Of a stretch of DNA of 59,438 bases, positions 41,080 to 50,206 are shown piece after piece. A program made the translations under genes and the position numbers. The notes below the pieces were generated by a model that had not been told where the DNA came from, did not search any database, and worked only from the letters and a program-made list of their open reading frames with translations. This DNA is from Candidatus Aminicenantota bacterium (lineage in GTDB: Bacteria > Acidobacteriota > Aminicenantia > Aminicenantales > Aminicenantaceae): positions 1 to 59,438 of the forward strand of contig WVZL01000031.1 in the NCBI GenBank assembly GCA_011772495.1, given 5' to 3'. Position 1 is the first letter of the stretch; the number at the start of each line of letters is the position of its first letter.

Positions 41080-42564
41080 ATGAATCCAAAAACTTACCGC
41101 AAAATTTTATCGTTTTTTTATTTACCATGGCTGATTATATTAATCATCAGCCTTCCAACCTCTTCTTTTCCCCAACCAGACTTCCCCCACACCCCGGCTG
41201 GTAAACAAATGGCAGAATTGCTGAGAGCATTCAATTCTGGAAAACGCAGCCACTTCCGGTCCTATTTTAGGGAGCATGTTGCAGAGAGCTTCCGGAAAAT
41301 TGCCCCGTTGGAGAGACACCTGGCTGTCTTTAGCGAAATTTATGATAAAAACAGAGGATTCGAGGTGCACAGTTTTCCAGAATCATCGGAGTATGAGCTG
41401 ACGGCTATTGTCCAGAGCAAGTTGACCGGAGGATGGAACAAGTTAAGGATCCAAGTTGAGCCAGATTCACCCCACCTTGTCGCAGGGATGGGAATCATGA
41501 TGTCAGAGCCTCCTGCTGATATTCCTCTTTCCCAGAAACTGAGCGATGAAGAGATCGTCAAGAAGCTGGAAACTTTTGTTGACAGACTCTATGAAGCCGA
41601 TATTTTCTCGGGTGTGGTGCTCATAGCCAAGGATGGGAAGCCACTCTTTAAAAAAGCCTACGGACTGGCGAGCAAGAGGTATAATGTCTCCAATCGAATC
41701 GATACAAAATTTAATATCGGCTCTATGAACAAGATGTTTACTGCAGTAGCCATTGCTCAATTAGTGGAACAGGAAAAGCTGTCCTTTAGTGATCCCATCG
41801 GCAAATATCTCGACACGGAATGGGTGAAACTAGAGATTGGCCAGGAGGTGAAAATCTCTCACCTTCTCAGCCATACTTCTGGATTGGGCAGCTTTTTTAC
41901 GGATGAATTCATGAAATCTTCCCGAATGCTCTTCAGAAATGTTGGCGACTATAAACCCATCGTATCCAAGGAGTCGCTGGCATTCAAACCTGGAGCGAAA
42001 TGGAAGTACAGCAACACCGGATTTCATCTCTTGGGCGCGATCATTGAAAAGGTCACCGGACAGAGCTATTACGACTATGTGAGAGAGCATATATATAAAG
42101 TCGCTGGGATGACCAACACCGACGCCTACGAGATGGATAAACCCGTTCCCAACTTAGCCATGGGCTATGAGAAGGAGTTCAGTGACGAGGGATACACCTG
42201 GCGGAACAATCTTTTCGAGCACACCATCAGGGGCGGACCTGCGGGAGGCGGCTTCACGACGGCTGATGACCTGTTGAGGTTCGACATAGCTATGCGGACG
42301 AATAAACTCATCAGTCAAGAGTCAAGAGAACTTCTGATGTCGCCAAAGCCTGAACTCAAATCTCCCCGGTATGGTTACGGATTCAGAATAAAAGAAAGCA
42401 AAACTCAGGGGCGAATAGTGGGACATTCGGGTGGTTTTACAGGCATCAACGCCAAACTGAGCATGTATCTTGACAGCGGATATACAGTGATCCTACTGTC
42501 GAACTACAGCAGGGGAATCTTTGCCGTGGATGATAAAGTTCAGAATTTATTACAGGTAGACTAA
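41080..42564 (+). CDS. Beta-lactamase-related serine hydrolase with extra N-terminal domain
   Basis: 494 residues from the ATG at 41080, where a signal peptide begins (FFYLPWLIILIISLP); an in-frame ATG at 41035 is also possible. About 130 residues (TPAGKQMAELLRAFNSG..., an NTF2/DUF3887-like helix-strand region) precede the serine hydrolase domain, with SxxK at Ser215-Lys218 (SMNK), YSN in KYSNTGFHLLG and HSGG in place of KTG. Such two-domain exported proteins are usually esterases or peptidases of unknown specificity. The ribosome site is weak (AAGAAGG, long spacing). It is not adjacent to resistance genes. Confidence 0.85.
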   Translation: MNPKTYRKILSFFYLPWLIILIISLPTSSFPQPDFPHTPAGKQMAELLRAFNSGKRSHFRSYFREHVAESFRKIAPLERHLAVFSEIYDKNRGFEVHSFPESSEYELTAIVQSKLTGGWNKLRIQVEPDSPHLVAGMGIMMSEPPADIPLSQKLSDEEIVKKLETFVDRLYEADIFSGVVLIAKDGKPLFKKAYGLASKRYNVSNRIDTKFNIGSMNKMFTAVAIAQLVEQEKLSFSDPIGKYLDTEWVKLEIGQEVKISHLLSHTSGLGSFFTDEFMKSSRMLFRNVGDYKPIVSKESLAFKPGAKWKYSNTGFHLLGAIIEKVTGQSYYDYVREHIYKVAGMTNTDAYEMDKPVPNLAMGYEKEFSDEGYTWRNNLFEHTIRGGPAGGGFTTADDLLRFDIAMRTNKLISQESRELLMSPKPELKSPRYGYGFRIKESKTQGRIVGHSGGFTGINAKLSMYLDSGYTVILLSNYSRGIFAVDDKVQNLLQVD

Positions 42565-42589
42565 CTTCCCCAACTCTTTATTCTCTTCT

Positions 42590-43375
42590 CTAGTCTCGAT
42601 CTTCGTCCAATTCCTGAGAACGCTCGACAATAAATCTTGAAATCAAATCCAACATCTTCTGGAAGTGTTCCTCGATGGAGTAGCCATGATCTGCGCCTTC
42701 AATGACCTCCAGCCTGCAATTTCCCATCAAGCTGGCCGTCCTTCTGCTTTGTTGGATAGGAACAGAATCATCTTTATCTCCATGAACGATCAAGGTGGGA
42801 ATTTTGATATTCTTAGCCGCCTCGTAGGCATTTACTTTTTGAGCATCGATGAAAAAGGAAATATTTAGCTTGCGTTCTTTACCCTCAATGTCTGTCAGAT
42901 AGGTATAGCCTTTTTCTTTTATTTCTTTGAATTCTTGTCCTTCCTGGTGAATTTGAAAGATGCTCGAATAATCTGAGACCGGAGATTTCAAGGCCAGAAC
43001 ATACAGGTCGTTCACTTTTGAGGCAGCTATGATACTGGCCATCCCGCCAAAGCTTGAACCCATGAGTCCGATTTTTCCGTATCCTGATTCTTTCAGGAAT
43101 TTGATCGCGCTCAAGACATCATCAGCTGCTTCAGAAGTCGTGACCTCCTCAAATTTCCCTTCACTCTCTCCATGGCCAAAAAAATCAAACCTTAAAGTGG
43201 ATAGGCCTTTTTCGTTCAGAATTTTCTCTAATTCTACATAAGTTTTGCTATCCTTACTCCTGAAGAACCCATGGCACAGAATGACAATGGGTTTTTCCTT
43301 CTCAGCCTTCGGATTCGATAAGATCCCGCAAAGCTTGATTCCGCTGCTGTTCTCGAAAAAGACTTTTTCCTTCAT
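42590..43375 (-). CDS. Cytoplasmic alpha/beta hydrolase (acylaminoacyl-peptidase/esterase-like)
   Basis: 261 residues, no signal peptide. Classical alpha/beta-hydrolase features: oxyanion region CHGFFRSK (34-41), nucleophile Ser108 in GSSFGG, Asp in HGDKDDSVP (about 194-202), His in GADHGY (about 223-228). It resembles S9-like or esterase-type hydrolases. The ATG lies two bases after the stop of the M28 peptidase gene and its RBS overlaps that stop, so it should be translationally coupled. The pairing suggests a second step in peptide or ester breakdown, though one enzyme is exported and the other is not. Confidence 0.87.
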   Translation of the reverse strand: MKEKVFFENSSGIKLCGILSNPKAEKEKPIVILCHGFFRSKDSKTYVELEKILNEKGLSTLRFDFFGHGESEGKFEEVTTSEAADDVLSAIKFLKESGYGKIGLMGSSFGGMASIIAASKVNDLYVLALKSPVSDYSSIFQIHQEGQEFKEIKEKGYTYLTDIEGKERKLNISFFIDAQKVNAYEAAKNIKIPTLIVHGDKDDSVPIQQSRRTASLMGNCRLEVIEGADHGYSIEEHFQKMLDLISRFIVERSQELDEDRD

Positions 43376-43377
43376 CC

Positions 43378-45057
43378 TTACTCTTTAACTGCCTCCATAT
43401 CTGCATCTCTTTTTGCCTTGAATTCACTTCCCTCCTTCCAGATGGGGAAGGTGGATTCCATGCTCAACCGGTAGCCCACCTTGAAAAGCAGGTGTAAATC
43501 ATCGATAGCTCCTGAAAGGTCCCAATTCGGGTCATATTCGTCGGAGGGCTTGTGGTATTTTTCGGCTGTGTATTTATCTGTTTGAGCCAAGGTCCATTCT
43601 TCTCCGTGCTCGACATGATCGATCCCGCTATCTGCATAAAGGGCAGGGATGCCTTGTTTGGCAAAAGGAAAATGATCCGAGCGGAAGAAGGACCCTTTCT
43701 CCGGCTCTGGGTTGGGACGAACCCTTCGTCCCTGTTCTGCGGCGGCAGCCGCTAAATAATCTTCGAGTTCTGAATTCCCGTAGCCGATGACCGTGATATC
43801 CTTCATCTTGCCGTAAATATTCAGAGCATCCATGTTGATGACAGCGACAGTTTTTGTCGCGGGAAATACTGGATTGGCCGCATAATAATAAGAACCCAGT
43901 AAGCCTTGCTCCTCGGCAGTTACCGAGAGAAAAAGAATCGAGCGAGAAGGAGGTGACTCGAGCTTAGTGAAGGCTTCGGCCAGCTCAAGTAGAGCAGCTG
44001 TCCCCGTGGCATTGTCGAGGGCTCCGTTAAAGATCTGGTCACCTTCCAGGGAAGGATCAATCCCAAAATGATCCCAGTGGGCCATGTAAATAACACATTC
44101 GTCAGCCCGGTCCGAGCCAGGCCAGAGGGCCATGACATTCTTCGAGTTGGCATATCTTATTTTATTTTTTATGATGACCGATGCCTTTTGGTTCATAGGG
44201 ATCGCTTTAAAATCCCGGGTCGCTGCGGCAGCCTTTGTTTCTTCATAGTTCAAACCTGCCTCTTTAAAGAGCTTCTGCCCAGTTTCTAAAGTGATCCATC
44301 CCTCAACAGCGCAGCGGGAGAGATAGTTGTCCTCGCTGGTCAAGTTGAATTTTGGTCCAGACCAGCTGTTCTCGACCACGGCCCAGGGGTAAGCCGCGGG
44401 TTCAGTCTCGTGAATGATCAATGCCCCGTCAGCTCCCTGCCGGGCAGCTTCCTCATACTTATATGTCCAGCGGCCATAATAGGTCATCGCCCGGCCTTTA
44501 AAGAACTCAGGATCCTCTGTTGCAAAGCCTGGGTCATTGACGAGCATCACCACGGTTTTTCCTTTCACATCAAGGCCCTCATAATCGTTCCAGTTGTATT
44601 CTGGGGCAATTATTCCGTACCCGACAAAAACCATTTCAGAATTAGCCAACCCAACTTGCTCGACGACTCTCAATGTCCAGGCCATGAATTCATTGCCATA
44701 GGCGAATGAAACTTTTCTTTCTTGACTCTTTATTTCGAGTTTGACTGAAGGATCAGCCGTGATTTCAACCAATGGAACTTCCTGGAAGAAGCTCTCGCCA
44801 TTCCCGGGTTTCAGTCCCAGCTTCTCGAACTCTTCCTTCAGGAAAGCAACCGTCAATTCCTCGCCTTTAGAGGCCGGCGCCCGCCCCTCGAATTCATCCG
44901 AGGATAGGATTTGCACATCTCGGGACAAGTCTTCTGCAGTAATGCTCTCCAAAGCAGGTTTTAATTTTTGCTCTTCGCTGACACATCCAGATAGGACTAA
45001 AGCCAGCCCTGCCAGTACGGACAGAGTTTTTAAAGTCAAAAAGCGTTTCTTAGCCAT
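43378..45057 (-). CDS. Lipoprotein M28-family zinc aminopeptidase with PA domain
   Basis: 559 residues from the ATG at 45057, preceded by AGGAGGAGG; a longer in-frame start at 45165 lies in repeat DNA. A lipobox (LVLSGC) directs lipid anchoring. The M28 ligand regions are AHWDHFGI, LDNATGTAALLELA, VTAEEQGLLGS (Glu base), MDALNIYG and HVEHGEEW, all present, so it is probably active. A PA (protease-associated) insert occupies about 135-290 (GYGIIAPEYNWNDYEGLDVKGKTVVMLVND). Homologues are aminopeptidases releasing N-terminal residues from peptides. It is followed by the coupled alpha/beta hydrolase. Confidence 0.92.
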   Translation of the reverse strand: MAKKRFLTLKTLSVLAGLALVLSGCVSEEQKLKPALESITAEDLSRDVQILSSDEFEGRAPASKGEELTVAFLKEEFEKLGLKPGNGESFFQEVPLVEITADPSVKLEIKSQERKVSFAYGNEFMAWTLRVVEQVGLANSEMVFVGYGIIAPEYNWNDYEGLDVKGKTVVMLVNDPGFATEDPEFFKGRAMTYYGRWTYKYEEAARQGADGALIIHETEPAAYPWAVVENSWSGPKFNLTSEDNYLSRCAVEGWITLETGQKLFKEAGLNYEETKAAAATRDFKAIPMNQKASVIIKNKIRYANSKNVMALWPGSDRADECVIYMAHWDHFGIDPSLEGDQIFNGALDNATGTAALLELAEAFTKLESPPSRSILFLSVTAEEQGLLGSYYYAANPVFPATKTVAVINMDALNIYGKMKDITVIGYGNSELEDYLAAAAAEQGRRVRPNPEPEKGSFFRSDHFPFAKQGIPALYADSGIDHVEHGEEWTLAQTDKYTAEKYHKPSDEYDPNWDLSGAIDDLHLLFKVGYRLSMESTFPIWKEGSEFKAKRDADMEAVKE

Positions 45058-45135
45058 CGGTCCTCCTCCTGTAGATAATTTGGTTTGAAAGAATCTTGAA
45101 TTATCACTCCGCTTCCCAAAAGTCAAGCGACCCTT

Positions 45136-45237
45136 AAATGTCATTGTGAATACTATATTTGTCATGGCGAGCGATGCGCTGCCATCTCATAAAAGATAAT
45201 TGTCATTGCGAAAAGAAGGCGACTGTCATTGTGATAC
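45136..45237 (+). repeat. GTCATTGCGAG-type repeat cluster
   Basis: About four units, including the hairpin ATGGC(45164-45168)...GCCAT(45181-45185), a compensatory variant of ATTGC/GCAAT. It sits in a 364-nt divergent gap between the M28 and formamidase genes, beside the perfect inverted repeat at 45241. Confidence 0.7.
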
Positions 45238-45240
45238 ATT

Positions 45241-45312
45241 GGGGACGGTTCTATTTTCTGTATGATCTCTTTTTATTATGTTTTCTTTTTTAAGGAAAAT
45301 AGAACCGTCCCC
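45241..45312. repeat. Perfect 18-bp inverted repeat (GGGGACGGTTCTATTTTC)
   Basis: GGGGACGGTTCTATTTTC (45241-45258) and its exact complement GAAAATAGAACCGTCCCC (45295-45312) flank a 36-nt T-rich loop. It resembles the GGGGACGGTTC class of REP palindromes known to be mobilised by REP-associated tyrosine transposases. No transposase gene is in the window. Confidence 0.8.
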
Positions 45313-45358
45313 ATTATTAGAGGCAATCTCGTAAGAGAAGAGGATCTAATCTCTCTTT

Positions 45359-45387
45359 TTGACTCCGAATCACCACTATGCTATAAG
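45359..45387 (+). promoter_or_regulatory. Promoter of the formamidase-like gene
   Basis: TTGACT (45359-45364), 17-nt spacer ending in TGC, TATAAG (45382-45387), then AAGGAGG and the ATG at 45422. Confidence 0.6.
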
Positions 45388-45421
45388 ACTTCTGCCCGAT
45401 GTCTAAAAGAAGGAGGCAGAC

Positions 45422-46459
45422 ATGAATGTATCATCGCTTTCCTTAAAACTCTCTGCGATTCTGGTCTTTTTTCTCTTTTTTATAAGCCTTCCGAATTTAT
45501 CATTTACCCAGCAGACCTACCGTTTCCAGCCCACCAAATATTACTTCACCTACGATGGCAAGCATGAGCCTGTGTTAAAACTCAAACCCGGCGATACCCT
45601 CATCACCACCACCCTCGATGCTTTCGGCAATAAAGTCACCCGGAAGGATCAGCGCGCCAGCGAGCTGGTTCATCTTCCGGAAGTGAATCACCAGACCGGT
45701 CCCTTCTATGTGGAAGGAGCTGAGCCCGGTGATACTCTGGTTCTCCAACTTATAAAAGTAAGACCCAACAGAGATCATGCTGTCTCCACCCACTTGCCTA
45801 ACTTCGGGGTGCTAACAGGCGAGACCTACACGGCCATGCTCACCGATCCTCTTCCTGAGAGAACCTACATCTGGAAAATGGACTTGGATAGAAACATCGC
45901 CACGCTGGATTTGCCAGCCAGCAAGATCAGCCAGGTTGAAATTCCGCTCCATCCTTTCTTAGGAACTGTTGGAGTAGCACCCGCCTTTGGTGAAGCTGTG
46001 ATGTCCCTCACTCCTGCTGAGCACGGCGGCAATATGGATTGTGTGGAGACCAAGACAGGTACCACCTTGTATTTTCCTGTTTTTGCCAAGGGTGCCCTGT
46101 TCATGCTGGGAGACGGACATGCAGCCCAGGGTGACGGGGAAATCTGCGGGACAGGCCTGGAGTGTCCTTTAGAAGTCACCGTCAAAGTAGATGTTATTAA
46201 GGGGAAGGGAATCAACTGGCCCCGGTTCGAAAACGATAAATACATCATGGTCGCAGCCAGCACGCGGCCGCTCATCGATGCCTTCCGTTCCGCTCATGTG
46301 GAATTGATCAACTGGCTGGTGTCAGATTATGGATTCGACCGTTGGGATGCTCTCCAGCTGGTCTCTCAAGTCGGTGTAACTCGGGTTGGCAATGTGGTTG
46401 ATCCAAAATACACAGTGGTCGCCAAGTTCCCGAAAAAATACTTGCCAACCAAAAAATAA
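45422..46459 (+). CDS. Exported acetamidase/formamidase-family protein
   Basis: 345 residues. A Sec signal peptide (LSAILVFFLFFISLPNLSFTQ) precedes the FmdA/AmdA fold: EPVLKLKPGDTLITTTLDAFG, NHQTGPFYVEGAEPGDTLVLQLIKV, PLHPFLGTVGVAPAF, HGGNMDCVETKTGTTLYFPVFAKGALFMLGDGHAAQGDGE, GTGLECPLEVTV. The acetamidase/formamidase motifs are conserved, so an amidase on short amides is likely; exported versions are common in environmental bacteria but of uncertain substrate. AAGGAGG precedes the ATG. Promoter at 45359-45387. It is followed after 166 nt by a prolyl aminopeptidase. Confidence 0.9.
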   Translation: MNVSSLSLKLSAILVFFLFFISLPNLSFTQQTYRFQPTKYYFTYDGKHEPVLKLKPGDTLITTTLDAFGNKVTRKDQRASELVHLPEVNHQTGPFYVEGAEPGDTLVLQLIKVRPNRDHAVSTHLPNFGVLTGETYTAMLTDPLPERTYIWKMDLDRNIATLDLPASKISQVEIPLHPFLGTVGVAPAFGEAVMSLTPAEHGGNMDCVETKTGTTLYFPVFAKGALFMLGDGHAAQGDGEICGTGLECPLEVTVKVDVIKGKGINWPRFENDKYIMVAASTRPLIDAFRSAHVELINWLVSDYGFDRWDALQLVSQVGVTRVGNVVDPKYTVVAKFPKKYLPTKK

Positions 46460-46625
46460 GGAGATGTATTCCTGCACTTCAAAAAAGGTTTAGATAGCCG
46501 GAAAAGCAGGTATATCTTTGTTCTCTAAATTGAATACTTGTCCAATTTATAGATAATAAGGCTCTTGACAAGGAATCGGGCCCGAATTCAAATGAGCAAA
46601 GCTCATCCGCAAAAAGGAGCCTAGA

Positions 46626-47660
46626 ATGAACAAATTTTCCTTAAGAACAATATCTCTCATTTTAATCTTTCTAGTTTTCCTGGCCTATTGCAGCGAGAGG
46701 GATCAGGCCAAGAACGAACGGGAGGCACTATGGCCACCTATTACGCCTTATAAGAGTGACTACCTCAAAGTCTCTGAGCTTCATGAAATCTATTACGAGC
46801 TTTCCGGGGACCCCAATGGAAAGCCCGTATTTGTGCTTCACGGTGGCCCTGGTGCAGGCACCTCACCTTATTACCGCCAGTTTTTCAATCCTGAGAGCTA
46901 TCTCATTGTACTGCATGACCAGAGGGGAGCAGGGAAATCCCGCCCCTCATTCGAAATCCGCGAGAATACAACCCAACACCTGGTGGAGGATATTGAACGG
47001 CTGAGAAAACATTTGAAGCTGGGGAAGATCATCCTGTTCGGTGGCTCCTGGGGTTCTACCCTTGCCCTGGCCTACGGGGAAACCTATCCAAAAAACGTTA
47101 GCGCCATGGTGCTGCGGGGCATCTTTACAGCCACCAAACAGGAGATCGACCATTTCTACGGCGGTGGAGTGCGTTCTTTTTTCCCTGAGACCTTCGAGAA
47201 ACTGAAACAAGTCCTTGGACAAGAACCTTCACCAGAGGTTTTCCTTAAGCTGGTTCAGAGTGAAGATCCTGTTGAACAGCAGAAATACAGCAAGGCCTGG
47301 ACTGCCTATGAATTCAAGTTGGGCTCGTTAGAGATATCAGATGAATTTATTGAAAATTTTGTTAATTCAAAAGACAACGCTGATATAGTTTTTGCCCTGG
47401 CTCTGATCGAGAACTATTACATGGCCAATGGTTGTTTTTTCAAAGAAGGCCAGCTTTTACGGGATGCCCATAAAATCAAGGACATTCCCATCGTTCTGGT
47501 CAACGGAAGATACGATATGATCTGCCCGCCCCTCAATGCCTACCGGCTTCATAAACGGCTTTCCAATTCCAGACTGATCATCGTGGAAGCAGCGGGACAC
47601 TGGATGGGCGCACCTTCCATTGAAAAGGCGCTGCTGAAGGCGATGCAGGAGTTCGAATAA
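46626..47660 (+). CDS. pip: Prolyl aminopeptidase (S33), lipoprotein
   Basis: 344 residues. A type II signal ends at Cys22 (LAYC), so lipid-anchored, unlike the classical cytoplasmic enzyme. The alpha/beta-hydrolase core has HGGPGAG (72-78, oxyanion), DQRGAGKS, nucleophile Ser141 in GGSWGS, Asp in NGRYDMICPP and His in AAGHW near the end. These are the S33 signatures for removal of N-terminal proline. AAAAAGGAGCC lies before the ATG. It lies between the formamidase and the prolyl oligopeptidase genes, all in the same direction, though the gaps are large enough for separate promoters. Confidence 0.9.
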   Translation: MNKFSLRTISLILIFLVFLAYCSERDQAKNEREALWPPITPYKSDYLKVSELHEIYYELSGDPNGKPVFVLHGGPGAGTSPYYRQFFNPESYLIVLHDQRGAGKSRPSFEIRENTTQHLVEDIERLRKHLKLGKIILFGGSWGSTLALAYGETYPKNVSAMVLRGIFTATKQEIDHFYGGGVRSFFPETFEKLKQVLGQEPSPEVFLKLVQSEDPVEQQKYSKAWTAYEFKLGSLEISDEFIENFVNSKDNADIVFALALIENYYMANGCFFKEGQLLRDAHKIKDIPIVLVNGRYDMICPPLNAYRLHKRLSNSRLIIVEAAGHWMGAPSIEKALLKAMQEFE

Positions 47661-47838
47661 ATTGAAAAATTGACCTTCCCTTTTTATTGTGATAATAGAA
47701 GTAATTCGCGATCATAAGCTTATACCGTGAGTGAAGCAAAAAGGCAGAAACCGTTCTAATACAGAGGGATTGTTCCCTTTTTCTTTATAGCTTGGTATCG
47801 CTTTAAAATAAAAGTCATTTCATCAAAAGGAGGAATGA

Positions 47839-49965
47839 ATGAGGAATAAACTCTTAATCCTGACAACTTTATTTTTAATTGCTTTCCTGCCAGCCTGTCA
47901 GAAGCAAGTCGAACAGGCAGCGCTGACCTACCCGGTCACCAAAAAGGTCGACCAGGTCGATGATTATTTCGGCACCAAGGTCGCAGACCCCTATCGATGG
48001 CTGGAAGATGACACGGCTGAAGATGTCAAGGCTTGGGTGAGGGAGCAAAACAAGGTCACCTTTGATTATCTGGAGAATATTCCTTTTAGAGAAAAGCTGC
48101 ACCAGCGGGTAACCGACATCTACAATTATCCCCGCTATTCATCACCGTTCAGAGCAGGGGAGTATTACTTCTTCTACAAGAACGATGGCCTACAGAACCA
48201 AGCGGTGGTCTACGTCCAGAAAGGATTGGATGGCGAGCCAGAAGTCTTCATCGATCCCAATGAACTGTCTCCGGATGGAACAGTAAGGATCAGCCTGGTG
48301 GGATTTTCCAAAGACGATCGCTACGTCACTTATTCTCGCTCTGAAGCCGGCTCTGATTGGCGGGAACTCAAAGTCATGGAGATCGAGACCAAGAAAGAAT
48401 TGAGCGACCACCTCCGCTGGGTAAAATTTACCTCTGCCTCCTGGCACGCAAACGGATTTTATTACAGTGGTTTTGATAAGCCAGAGAAAGGTCAGGAATT
48501 AACTGCCCGAAACAAGTTCCAAAAGATCTTCTACCATAAGCTGGGCGATCCGCAGGAGAAAGACAAGCTCATCTACGAGGATAAGGAGCATCCTTTTCGG
48601 TACAAAGGAGTGGATATTTCAGAAGAGGAAGAATATTTGTTTTTATACATATCCGAAGGCACCCATGGCAATGAGTTGTATTATAAAGACCTTTCCGTGA
48701 AAGGCATGGACTTCCAGCCCCTGATCACTGGGTTCGAGTATGACAGCTATCCGATCGACAACGTGGGAGATAAATTCCTGATCCACACCAATACCGATGC
48801 TCCCAACAACAAAGTCATTCTCATGGATCCTAAGAATCCGGGGAAAGAGAACTGGAAGACCATCATTCCTGAAAAAGAAGATGTTTTGCGCGGTGCTAAT
48901 GCCGCGGGCGGGCAGCTATTCTGCTCGTATCTGAAAGATGCCAATACGCGAGTTTACCAGCATGATTTTGATGGGAATTTGGTGAAAGAAATTGAATTTC
49001 CGGCTCTGGGCTCAGCTTACGGTTTTTACGGCAGAAGGGAAGAGAAAATCCTATTTTATATTTTCACTTCCTTTACCGCGCCCCCAACAATTTATAAATA
49101 TGACCTCGACAGCGGAAAGTCAGAAGTTTTTCGCGAAACAGAGTTGAAATTCGACCCTGAAGATTATGTTGTCAAGCAAGTTTTTTATGAGAGCAAGGAC
49201 GGAACTAAGATCCCGATGTTTATCGTTCACAGGGAGGGTTTGCGGTTGAACGGCAAGAACCCTACTTACCTCTATGCCTATGGAGGATTCAATGCCAGCA
49301 TTACTCCTTACTTCAATCCCTTGAATATTGTCCTGCTGGAAAATGGAGTTGTGTATGCGGTGGCTAACCTGCGCGGAGGAGGCGAATACGGAGAGAAATG
49401 GCATCGAGCAGGGATGCTCCATAACAAGCAGAATGTGTTCGACGATTTCATTGCCGCGGCCGAATACCTGATCAAGGAAAAGTACACCTCAAAAGATAAA
49501 CTGGCAATAGCCGGAGCCTCCAACGGTGGTTTACTGGTGGGCGCCTGCATGACTCAGCGACCGGATCTATACAAGGTGGCCTTTCCTGCAGTCGGAGTCA
49601 TGGACATGCTGCGTTACCATAAATTTACCGTCGGCTGGGGCTGGTCTGTCGAATACGGCTCCAGCGATGAGGAAGAAGACTTCCAGAATCTCTACTCCTA
49701 TTCACCGCTGCACAACCTCAAAGAAGGTATTTCTTATCCTGCTACCCTGGTGACCACTGCCGACCACGACGACCGGGTGGTTCCAGCTCATTCCTTTAAG
49801 TTTGCAGCCACACTTCAGGAAAAACATAGCGGCAGAAATCCGGTGCTCATCAGGATCGAGACCCGTTCCGGACACGGAGCCAGCAGCACCACCAAGAGAA
49901 TCGATGAAGCTACCGACAGGTTCGCCTTCATGTTCTACAACATGGGAATGAAGATTGGGTATTAA
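47839..49965 (+). CDS. Prolyl oligopeptidase (S9A), lipoprotein
   Basis: 708 residues. Lipobox around Cys20 (LPACQKQ). The seven-bladed propeller (about 85-430) is followed by the catalytic domain: Ser561 in GASNGG, Asp in DHDDRVVP (642-649) and His679 in GHGA, with YGGFNASITPYFN and NLRGGGEYGEKWH motifs typical of prolyl oligopeptidase rather than oligopeptidase B. It cleaves short peptides after proline. AAAAGGAGG lies before the ATG. With the S33 enzyme immediately upstream it can be expected to degrade proline-rich peptides outside the cytoplasm. Confidence 0.93.
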   Translation: MRNKLLILTTLFLIAFLPACQKQVEQAALTYPVTKKVDQVDDYFGTKVADPYRWLEDDTAEDVKAWVREQNKVTFDYLENIPFREKLHQRVTDIYNYPRYSSPFRAGEYYFFYKNDGLQNQAVVYVQKGLDGEPEVFIDPNELSPDGTVRISLVGFSKDDRYVTYSRSEAGSDWRELKVMEIETKKELSDHLRWVKFTSASWHANGFYYSGFDKPEKGQELTARNKFQKIFYHKLGDPQEKDKLIYEDKEHPFRYKGVDISEEEEYLFLYISEGTHGNELYYKDLSVKGMDFQPLITGFEYDSYPIDNVGDKFLIHTNTDAPNNKVILMDPKNPGKENWKTIIPEKEDVLRGANAAGGQLFCSYLKDANTRVYQHDFDGNLVKEIEFPALGSAYGFYGRREEKILFYIFTSFTAPPTIYKYDLDSGKSEVFRETELKFDPEDYVVKQVFYESKDGTKIPMFIVHREGLRLNGKNPTYLYAYGGFNASITPYFNPLNIVLLENGVVYAVANLRGGGEYGEKWHRAGMLHNKQNVFDDFIAAAEYLIKEKYTSKDKLAIAGASNGGLLVGACMTQRPDLYKVAFPAVGVMDMLRYHKFTVGWGWSVEYGSSDEEEDFQNLYSYSPLHNLKEGISYPATLVTTADHDDRVVPAHSFKFAATLQEKHSGRNPVLIRIETRSGHGASSTTKRIDEATDRFAFMFYNMGMKIGY

Positions 49966-49975
49966 GTAGTTTATT

Positions 49976-50172
49976 TGCCATTGCGAGCGAAGCGCGGCAA
50001 TCCCATATAATAATCGTCATTGCGAGCATTATAATCATCATTGCGAGAAGCGTAGCAACGAAGCAACCCCATACAATTAATCCGTCATTATGAGGAGCGT
50101 AGAAGGCTCCTTCGATAGGCCCGGAAAAGGTTGGGCAGTCTGAACAATTAAACTATCATTGCGGGCGTTATA
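49976..50172 (+). repeat. GTCATTGCGAG-type repeat cluster
   Basis: Three hairpins and several partial units fill most of the 241-nt gap between the prolyl oligopeptidase and the small exported protein gene; ATTGC...GCAAT pairing is seen at 49980. Confidence 0.7.
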
Positions 50173-50206
50173 GTCGTTTCCGGAAAAATAGAATTCGCCG
50201 AATGCC

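Noticed and set aside
45262-45567. 101-codon open frame upstream of and overlapping the formamidase gene
   Set aside because: It begins inside the loop of the perfect inverted repeat, spans the formamidase promoter, lacks a ribosome site and overlaps the real gene in another frame.
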